Source of the DNA: Betaproteobacteria bacterium | GTDB taxonomy: Bacteria > Pseudomonadota > Gammaproteobacteria > Burkholderiales > Ferrovaceae | NCBI GenBank assembly: GCA_028870615.1 | Contig: JAGWPH010000076.1 | Location: 1 to 8,096, forward strand | Direction of reading: 5' to 3' | DNA length: 8,096 bases | In this document: piece after piece, positions 1 through 5,606 of the stretch | Position numbering within the stretch: position 1 is the stretch's first letter | How the letters are laid out: every line of letters begins with the position of its first letter | Translations under genes and position numbers: made by a program | Notes under the pieces: model-generated | The model's database searches: none | What the model was told of the DNA's origin: nothing | Seen by the model: only the letters and a program-made list of their open reading frames with translations

Positions 1-729
1 ATCCTGGGGTTTGCCCTGCATCAATGGGTCCTACAACCCATTGCGACTCTCAAAAAAGCCTCGGATGCCATTCAGTCAGGCAACTTCCAAGAGATGCCAC
101 CCTTGGTAGGCGCGGGCGAGGTGCGCGATCTGTCCCTCTCCTTCAGGCATATGGTGACGTATATCAGGGATACCCATCGTGAATTGGAAGAGCGTGTCCG
201 GGAGCGTACCGAAGCCCTGTACCTGTTGATCGAGAGTGATGTGCTGACCGGCCTGCTCAACCGTCGCGGGATCATGGATCGCTTCGACAACGAATTGGCA
301 CGGATGGAACGCAAGGGAGGTACGCTAGGATTGCTGTTGCTGGATCTGGATCATTTCAAGGCCATCAATGACACCTATGGCCATGTCGCCGGAGATCTGG
401 CGCTGATCAAAACTGCCCGGGTGATCGAAAACCACAACCGGCCCTACGACTATGCCGGCCGTTATGGAGGTGAAGAGTTCCTGGTGATCCTGCCTGGGTG
501 CGCGGAGGCCGATCTACAGACCATCGCTGAACGTATCCGCGGCGCCATCGAATCGCTCCAAATGGAGTATGAAGACCGGCACTTCTCTTTCACCGCCAGC
601 ATCGGGATGTATCACGTGCAGAAACCAGAAAGTCGCGATGCCATGTTGAGCAAAGTCGATAAGGCCCTGTATTCGGCCAAGGTGGCGGGCCGAAATTGCG
701 TTCGAGGGTACTTCGAGGCACCCGTCTGA
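1..729 (+). CDS. HAMP-GGDEF diguanylate cyclase, C-terminal part (5' end outside window)
   Basis: The frame is open from base 1, so this is the last 242 residues of a larger protein. The first residues (ILGFALHQWVLQPIATLKKA) look like the end of a membrane helix running into a HAMP domain, followed by a short coiled coil (HRELEERVRERTEAL) and a full GGDEF domain. Visible GGDEF landmarks are LTGLLNRRG, the metal-binding DLDHFKAIND, the active-site loop RYGGEEF (GGEEF at 466-480) and the closing DKALYSAKVAGRN. GGEEF is a catalytically competent variant, so the enzyme should condense two GTP into c-di-GMP. RPYD lies at the usual distance before the active-site loop and matches the RxxD inhibitory I-site, so product feedback inhibition is expected. 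The sensory N-terminus lies upstream and its signal is unknown. No EAL domain follows. The gene converges on the dehalogenase gene with a 6-base gap. Confidence 0.95.
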   Translation: MLGFALHQWVLQPIATLKKASDAIQSGNFQEMPPLVGAGEVRDLSLSFRHMVTYIRDTHRELEERVRERTEALYLLIESDVLTGLLNRRGIMDRFDNELARMERKGGTLGLLLLDLDHFKAINDTYGHVAGDLALIKTARVIENHNRPYDYAGRYGGEEFLVILPGCAEADLQTIAERIRGAIESLQMEYEDRHFSFTASIGMYHVQKPESRDAMLSKVDKALYSAKVAGRNCVRGYFEAPV

Positions 730-739
730 CGCGGGTCAG
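726..739. other. Small hairpin holding both convergent stop codons
   Basis: CTGAC (726-730), loop GCGG, GTCAG (735-739) form a perfect 5-bp stem. The TGA of the cyclase (727-729) lies in the left arm and the TGA of the dehalogenase (complement of 736-738) in the right arm. There is no T-tract on either side, so it is at best a weak bidirectional terminator and may be chance. Confidence 0.25.
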
Positions 740-1437
740 GATATTGAGGGCGCAACAATTTCCAGGGTTTTTTCGAGAGACGATCCGGTGTAACTGGGTT
801 TTGGGCCGATGGTTTCGAAGGGCAGATTCTGACGGTTGACCCACAGTGTTGTGAAACCAAACCAGGTCGCCCCCAGGGCGTCCCAGGCATTGCTGGACAC
901 AAACAGCACCTCCTGTTTTTCCACAGGGAAGGTGCGTAGGACCAGGTCGTAGCACTGGGGTGCAGTCTTGAAGCGGCGCAGGCTAGCCACCGAAATGATT
1001 TCATCCAGCAAGGCCGTCATGCCGGCGCTGTCCACGGCAGGCTTCAGCATTTCCAGATTGCCGTTGGAAAGAATGGCAGTGCGCAACCCCTGTTGGCGCA
1101 GTGCTTTCAACACCGGAATATTTTCCGGAAAAGCAGTCAAGTGGGTATATTGCGCCATGAGTTGCCTTTCGTGTTCGGGTAATAGGGTCAACCCCAAGCG
1201 ATGACAGCAATAGCGCAGGCTGGCTGCCGTCAGTTCCTCAAAGGACTGATAATAACGGCTGCCTGCGGGCCCTTCGGTGTCGCTCATGGTGACCAGGCGC
1301 GTGTACTCCACCTGCTTGTCACGCCACAAACTGGACAGGGTGGTCCCTTGCCCGGGAAACAGTTTCTCGGCCAGGGCGCCGATTGAGTAAACATCGAACA
1401 GGGTGCCGTAAGCGTCGAACACAACGATTTTGATCAT
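736..1437 (-). CDS. HAD-superfamily (S)-2-haloacid dehalogenase (type II)
   Basis: A 233-residue protein of normal length for L-2-haloacid dehalogenases, which hydrolyse 2-haloalkanoic acids with inversion through an aspartyl ester. Motif I is VVFDAYGTLFDV with nucleophile Asp8. Arg39 in LWRDKQVEYTRL matches the substrate-binding Arg region. Motif II is SNGN (Ser124-Asn125). Lys157 in RRFKTAP is motif III. SSNAWDALGA (about 181-190) is the characteristic Ser/Asn/Asp motif of this subfamily, followed by WVNRQNLPFE. All catalytic positions seem intact. The start at 1437 is chosen because MIKIVVFDAYGT is the family N-terminus. The frame stays open to an ATG at 1509, but that stretch is translated from the hairpin repeat and has no family similarity. 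No good ribosome-binding site precedes 1437. Physiological substrate is unknown; many family members act on metabolites other than haloacids. Confidence 0.93.
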   Translation of the reverse strand: MIKIVVFDAYGTLFDVYSIGALAEKLFPGQGTTLSSLWRDKQVEYTRLVTMSDTEGPAGSRYYQSFEELTAASLRYCCHRLGLTLLPEHERQLMAQYTHLTAFPENIPVLKALRQQGLRTAILSNGNLEMLKPAVDSAGMTALLDEIISVASLRRFKTAPQCYDLVLRTFPVEKQEVLFVSSNAWDALGATWFGFTTLWVNRQNLPFETIGPKPSYTGSSLEKTLEIVAPSIS

Positions 1438-1454
1438 AAATGGGTCACAAAAAT

Positions 1455-1504
1455 GGGGCCTGACCTCCATTTTCCCAGAAAATGAGGGCTGGGCCCGTTT
1501 TTTT
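1455..1504. repeat. REP-like hairpin element A with T-tract (terminator-like on +)
   Basis: On the + strand, bases 1456-1474 pair with 1478-1496 around a CCA loop. The inner 7 bp (CATTTTC/GAAAATG) and the outer GGGCC/GGCCC are perfect. The whole 19-bp stem has two mismatches and three G-T wobbles. Seven Ts follow (1498-1504), giving the shape of a rho-independent terminator reading rightward. No rightward gene lies just upstream, so it may insulate the secretion operon from read-through. Read on the minus strand, the arms GGGCCCAGCCCTCA and GGAGGTCAGGCCCC resemble the arms of elements B (6518-6549) and C (7741-7803). The element ends 17 bases before the dehalogenase start codon and so would lie in its leader. 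Confidence 0.6.
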
Positions 1505-1530
1505 GCCATTTTTGAAAAAAACCCTATATT
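1503..1530 (+). promoter_or_regulatory. Predicted sigma70-like promoter of the secretion operon
   Basis: TTGCCA (1503-1508) and TATATT (1525-1530) each match the -35 and -10 consensus at five of six positions, with a 16-base spacer. Transcription would start near 1537, leaving a leader of about 50 bases before the ABC transporter gene. The -35 box begins inside the T-tract of hairpin element A. This is a prediction from consensus only. Confidence 0.45.
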
Positions 1531-1531
1531 T

Positions 1532-1547
1532 TGTGACAGCCGTCACA
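1532..1547. promoter_or_regulatory. CRP/FNR-family-type operator palindrome
   Basis: TGTGA-N6-TCACA is a perfect match to the two half-sites recognised by CRP and relatives (Vfr, Clp), with the N6 spacer CAGCCG; the palindrome is TGTGAC-AGCC-GTCACA. It lies downstream of the predicted -10 box and covers the predicted start of transcription of the secretion operon, a position that usually means repression. A weak leftward promoter candidate (TTGTCA at 1573-1568, TAAAAT at 1552-1547, spacer 15) lies next to it, so one regulator could act on both divergent genes. A further half-site, TTGTGAC on the minus strand, is at 1450-1444. Confidence 0.5.
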
Positions 1548-1586
1548 TTTTATGGCATTATCGCGCCTGACAATTGGGGAAGTCCT

Positions 1587-3311
1587 ATGAGCAAACCAAT
1601 GAGCCGTAACGAAATTCTCGATGCCGTGCGCGTCCACAAGGCCGCGTTCTGGGCCGTGGCCGCCTTTTCCTTTGTCATCAATCTGCTCTATCTCACCCCA
1701 TCGATCTACATGTTACAGGTCTATGACCGCGTGGTTACGAGCCGCAGCGAACTTACGCTGATTTTTCTGTCGCTCATTGCGATCATCCTGTTTGCAGTCA
1801 TGGGCGGGCTGGAATATGCACGCTCCCAGGTTCTGATCCGGGTGGGCAACGCCATTGATGAAGTGCTCTCCAAACGCGTATTTACCGCCACTTTTGAAAA
1901 CAATCTGAGAGCGGGCCAGGGCAATCCTGCACAGGCCCTGGGAGACCTTAACAACGTACGTCAGTTTGTCACCGGCAATGGCCTCTTTGCATTCCTGGAT
2001 GCGCCCTGGATCCCTATTTACCTGGTCGTGATCTTCATGCTGCACCCAACGTTGGGGTGGTTTGCCGTGGGTGGGACGCTACTCCTCGTGATTCTGACCT
2101 ACATCACTGAAAAGGTTTCGAAGGGACCGCTTGAGGCAGCCAACAGGCACGCCATCCAGGCCAGTAATTTTGCCAACAGCAACCTGCGCAATGCCGAAGT
2201 GATCGAAGCCATGGGGATGCTACGCCCCATGATTACGCGCTGGTACCGCCATCAAGCCAACATGCTGCAGCAGCAGACCATTGCCTCTCATCGTGCCGCT
2301 ACGGTTTCGGCCATTACCAAGCTGGTACGCCTGGTTATTCAGTCGGGCGCCCTGGGGTTGGGAGCGCTACTCGTCATTGAAGGTAAATCCACGCCGGGTG
2401 TGATGATTGCCGCCTCCATCCTGACGGGGCGGGCCTTGGCTCCCGTGGAATTGCTGATTGCGACCTGGAAAGGATTTTCCTCGGCGCGCAGTTCTTACGA
2501 GCGCCTGGCCCGCTTGCTGGAAGTGCTGCCACCGCGGGTGCCTGGCATGACTCTGCCGCCGCCCCGCGGGCAAATGACGATGGAAAATGTTTACGCTACC
2601 CCCCCTGGAGGCAAGGTGGCCGTCATCAAGGGGGTCAATCTGGTTTTCATGCCGGGGGATGTGGTGGGCATCATCGGTCCCTCCGCCTCCGGAAAATCTT
2701 CCCTGGCGCGCTTGATGGTTGGCATCTGGGCAGCCCAGGTCGGTAAAGTGCGCCTTGACAATGCCGATGTCTATTTGTGGAACAAGGACGAGCTCGGTCC
2801 CATGGTGGGCTACATGCCCCAGGACGTGGAACTGTTCAATGGCACGGTGGCTGAAAACATTGCGCGCTTTGGAGTCATCAATAGCGAGCAGGTTGTGGAC
2901 GCAGCCCGTCTGGCTGGCGTGCACGACATGATTCTGCATTTCCCCAATGGCTATGACACGTCCATTGGGGAAGGCGGAAGTATCCTATCGGGCGGACAAC
3001 GCCAGCGTATTGGAATCGCTCGTGCCCTGTATGCCATGCCCGCTTTTATCGTGCTGGATGAACCCAACTCCAATCTGGATGACGTGGGAGAAGCTGCACT
3101 GGTGTCCACAGTGCAAGCCCTTAAGCAGGCCGGTAAAACGGTCGTCGTTATCACGCACCGAATGAGCGTGTTGCAGGCGGTGGACAAGCTTCTGCTACTG
3201 CGTGACGGGATGGTCCAGATGTTTGGTGAGCGCGATGCCGTGTTGCAGGCGCTTGCCGCAGCACGTAACCAGCAGGCGCAAACCGCCCTGGCCCAGGAGT
3301 CATCGACATGA
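1587..3311 (+). CDS. prtD: Type I secretion ABC exporter (permease/ATPase), PrtD family
   Basis: A 574-residue inner-membrane half-transporter that, as a dimer, drives one-step export of an unfolded protein from cytoplasm to exterior. The length and the N-terminus, which goes straight into the membrane domain (first helices about 22-44 and 57-76) without a C39-like domain, fit the PrtD/HasD branch rather than HlyB or LapB. The family motif YMLQVYDRVVTSRS is at 41-54 and DAPWIPIYL at 138-146. The ATPase domain (about 330-560) is complete: Walker A GPSASGKS (364-371), Q-loop PQD (411-413), signature LSGGQ (467-471), Walker B FIVLDEP with Asp491-Glu492, and H-loop His524. The ATG at 1587 is preferred to an upstream ATG at 1482 because GGGGA (1576-1580) is well spaced before it and the 35-residue extension would be translated from the hairpin, promoter and operator. 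Its stop overlaps the next start (ATGA). Confidence 0.95.
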   Translation: MSKPMSRNEILDAVRVHKAAFWAVAAFSFVINLLYLTPSIYMLQVYDRVVTSRSELTLIFLSLIAIILFAVMGGLEYARSQVLIRVGNAIDEVLSKRVFTATFENNLRAGQGNPAQALGDLNNVRQFVTGNGLFAFLDAPWIPIYLVVIFMLHPTLGWFAVGGTLLLVILTYITEKVSKGPLEAANRHAIQASNFANSNLRNAEVIEAMGMLRPMITRWYRHQANMLQQQTIASHRAATVSAITKLVRLVIQSGALGLGALLVIEGKSTPGVMIAASILTGRALAPVELLIATWKGFSSARSSYERLARLLEVLPPRVPGMTLPPPRGQMTMENVYATPPGGKVAVIKGVNLVFMPGDVVGIIGPSASGKSSLARLMVGIWAAQVGKVRLDNADVYLWNKDELGPMVGYMPQDVELFNGTVAENIARFGVINSEQVVDAARLAGVHDMILHFPNGYDTSIGEGGSILSGGQRQRIGIARALYAMPAFIVLDEPNSNLDDVGEAALVSTVQALKQAGKTVVVITHRMSVLQAVDKLLLLRDGMVQMFGERDAVLQALAAARNQQAQTALAQESST

Positions 3312-4261
3312 ACAAAAACGAACCCGTGATCATCGATGTCACGCCCGTGGTCGTACGGGAACCGGAGACTGCTGCGGTTCCAGTGAATGCGCGCAACAGC
3401 GTTCGTCTGGGCTGGATCATCCTGCTGGTGGGTTTTGGAGGATTTGTCTGGTGGTCTTTCAGCGCTCACCTGGACGAGGGGGTCCCGGTTCAGGGGACAG
3501 TGGTGGCGGATTCCAAACGCAAGGTGATTCAACACCAAACCGGGGGCACCATCGATGCCCTCATGGTTCGCGATGGTGATTCGGTCAAAAAGGATCAGAT
3601 TCTGATGCGCCTCATCAACACCCAAAGTGAAGCGGCACTCGCCATCAACAGCCATCTCGCCAACACCTTGAAAATTCAGCTGGATGCCTTGAAACCTTTG
3701 GTGGATGAGGGCTATTACGCACGTAATCAGTACCTGGACCTGCAGCGGCAGTACGATGATGCCGAATCCAAGATCAAGGTGGCGCGTGAGGAAAACCTGC
3801 GCACCGACATCCGCGCGCCAGTGGCGGGGACGGTCATGGGCGTGTCGGTGTATACCGTTGGCGGGGTGATTCAACCCGGCAGCAAAATCATGGAGATTGA
3901 GCCTGCCGGTGACAAGCTGGTGCTCGAAGTGCAGATTCCCACCCACTTGATTGACAAGATCCATGCCGGCCTTACCGCCGATGTGCGTCTGTCGGCTCTT
4001 AATCAGCGTACTACGCCAGTATTGAACGGTGTCGTGCAGTGGGTGTCGCCGGATCGTTTTCAGGACCCGCAACGGCCGGAAATTTCCTATTACACGGCCC
4101 GCATCGAACTCGCTCCCGACTCGTCAAAGTTGTTGAATGGGGAAACGCTGCAGGCGGGTATGCCTGCCGAAGTCATCATCAAGACCGGTTCGCGCACCTT
4201 CTGGAATTATCTCATCAAGCCCATCGAAGACCGGGCTGCTCTTTCGCTCAAGGAACGCTAG
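3308..4261 (+). CDS. prtE: HlyD/PrtE-type membrane fusion protein, unusually short
   Basis: A 317-residue periplasmic adaptor linking the ABC exporter to the outer-membrane channel. It has a short cytoplasmic N-terminus, one membrane helix (about 34-52), the first half of the lipoyl/beta-barrel region (GVPVQGTVVADSKRKVIQH), a hairpin, then TDIRAPVAGTVMGVSVYTVGGVIQPGSKIMEI (about 166-197), where the lipoyl domain closes, and a C-terminal barrel with AGMPAEVIIKTGSRT. PrtE-type adaptors are usually about 430-450 residues. Here the coiled-coil hairpin is only about 60 residues (106-166), while the conserved LVDEGYYARNQYLDLQRQ segment is kept. The frame is intact, so this is a compact form rather than a pseudogene. 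AGGAG (3295-3299) sits 8 bases before the ATG, which overlaps the exporter stop by 4 bases, so translation is probably coupled. Confidence 0.92.
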   Translation: MNKNEPVIIDVTPVVVREPETAAVPVNARNSVRLGWIILLVGFGGFVWWSFSAHLDEGVPVQGTVVADSKRKVIQHQTGGTIDALMVRDGDSVKKDQILMRLINTQSEAALAINSHLANTLKIQLDALKPLVDEGYYARNQYLDLQRQYDDAESKIKVAREENLRTDIRAPVAGTVMGVSVYTVGGVIQPGSKIMEIEPAGDKLVLEVQIPTHLIDKIHAGLTADVRLSALNQRTTPVLNGVVQWVSPDRFQDPQRPEISYYTARIELAPDSSKLLNGETLQAGMPAEVIIKTGSRTFWNYLIKPIEDRAALSLKER

Positions 4262-4262
4262 T

Positions 4263-5606
4263 ATGAGACGGCTATCCTTTTGCGTGTTGACCGGATTGAT
4301 GCTGGGGCCGCTGTCTCTGGTGCAAGCCATGGATCTCGACGCAGCTATTGCTTCAGCGGAGAAAAATGATCCGACGCTTGCATCGGCACAAGCCAATCGC
4401 GATGCGGCCTTTGAGAATATCGCCATCGCCCGGGCCAAGCTGTTGCCTCAAACCAGTTTCCAGAGCCTGGTCCAGAAAATCGAGGAAGGCGTCAAACAGG
4501 AAGCTTCTGCTGGCGCGGTCGGCGCGAGCTATCTGGTCAACGCCTACAACAACCAGTTTTCCTTGCGTCAGGGCCTGTACCATCCACGCGACTGGATGGG
4601 TTATGACATCGGCCAGTTGCAATCGGAATATGGGACTCAAAAACTGGCCTCGGCACGCAGCGACCTTTGGTTGCGCACCACCAATGCCTGGCTGGATGTG
4701 CTCTCAGCTGTAGAACTGCGGCGTATTTATGGGGAGACGGTCAAGACCACAGGTTATGCTGCTGAACAGGCTGACAAGCGTCTCAAGGCGGGGGACGGGA
4801 CCAAGGATGCCGCAGTGGAAGCCCATGCCCAGAATGAACTGGCAAAATCGCAACTTCTGGAAGCCGAAATCAATCAGCGCAGCCGCGAGCAGACTTTCAA
4901 GCGTTTGGCCGGGATGGATGCCGCGGACATGCGCGAGATGCACTTGCCGGATTATCGCCAGGTGCATCTTCCTGTAGCCAATTCGGAGGAATTGCAACAA
5001 GTCGTGGCGGCCACCAATCCGGAGATCCTTGCGGCCCAAGCGGCTGAACAGGTCAACAAAAAACGCGCCGAACAGGCGCGGGCAGACCGCCTGCCGACCG
5101 TGGATCTGGTGGCTTCCAAGGCCTGGGCCCAAAACGACACGGTATTCACCATCAATCAGCGGTATACCGTGTTGGGCGCCGGGGTCCAGGTCAACATTCC
5201 GCTGTATGACGGTGGCGGGTTGACCGCGACCCAACGCCAGGCTGAATATGCAGCCAATGCCTCCAGCGAAGACCTGCGCGCACAACAGCTCAAATTGACC
5301 ACTCAGGTAGAGTCGGACTGGTTCTCTGCCGAAGCCAGTCTGGAACGTGCGCGCAGCGCCGAGCTTCTCATCACGGCAGCGCAGGAGCAAAAACGGGCCG
5401 CAGAGATGGGGCTGAAATCGGGCGTGCGCACTTGGGGCGATGTGGCTCAGGCTGACATCTTGATCGCCCGTCGTGCCGGCGATTATCTTAGTTATGCTAC
5501 CGGGGTATTGCGTGCCCAGGCGCGCCTTCTCTCTGCTGTGCCGGTGACTGAAAATGTCTGGGAACCCTGGGTGGCACAGATCTCGCAACTGGCCAAGTCA
5601 AACTAG
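4263..5606 (+). CDS. TolC-family outer-membrane channel of type I secretion
   Basis: A 447-residue outer-membrane efflux protein that should trimerise into the channel-tunnel used by the upstream exporter and adaptor. MRRLSFCVLTGLMLGPLSLVQA is a clear signal peptide with cleavage likely after Ala22. The TolC-type internal duplication is visible: NDPTLASAQANRDAAFENIA (35-54) with LLPQTSF corresponds to TNPEILAAQAAEQVNKKRAE (251-270) with RLPTVDL, and a strand NIPLYDGGG (311-319) precedes the second long helix. The length is normal for the type I secretion TolC subfamily. The start at 4263 has AGGA (4251-4254) 8 bases before it and gives the signal peptide; it follows the adaptor stop after one base. 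The frame is open upstream to 4137, but that stretch lies inside the adaptor gene. The stop codon lies in a CTAG shared with manC on the other strand. Confidence 0.94.
   Translation: MRRLSFCVLTGLMLGPLSLVQAMDLDAAIASAEKNDPTLASAQANRDAAFENIAIARAKLLPQTSFQSLVQKIEEGVKQEASAGAVGASYLVNAYNNQFSLRQGLYHPRDWMGYDIGQLQSEYGTQKLASARSDLWLRTTNAWLDVLSAVELRRIYGETVKTTGYAAEQADKRLKAGDGTKDAAVEAHAQNELAKSQLLEAEINQRSREQTFKRLAGMDAADMREMHLPDYRQVHLPVANSEELQQVVAATNPEILAAQAAEQVNKKRAEQARADRLPTVDLVASKAWAQNDTVFTINQRYTVLGAGVQVNIPLYDGGGLTATQRQAEYAANASSEDLRAQQLKLTTQVESDWFSAEASLERARSAELLITAAQEQKRAAEMGLKSGVRTWGDVAQADILIARRAGDYLSYATGVLRAQARLLSAVPVTENVWEPWVAQISQLAKSN

Noticed and set aside
1438..1509. N-terminal extension of the dehalogenase to ATG at 1509
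   Set aside because: The extra 24 residues are translated from hairpin element A and do not match the family N-terminus, which begins at MIKIVVFDAYGT.
1482..1586. N-terminal extension of the ABC exporter to ATG at 1482
   Set aside because: It would cover the hairpin, promoter and operator; the ATG at 1587 has a good ribosome-binding site and gives normal family length.
2951..4072. A 373-codon open frame on the minus strand opposite the exporter and adaptor genes
   Set aside because: It spans two well-supported genes, has low-complexity composition and no recognisable domain; it is a shadow of codon bias in the GC-rich sense strand.
4704..5588. A 294-codon minus-strand open frame opposite the outer-membrane channel gene
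   Set aside because: It is fully antisense to a gene with clear TolC-family signatures and carries no motif of its own.
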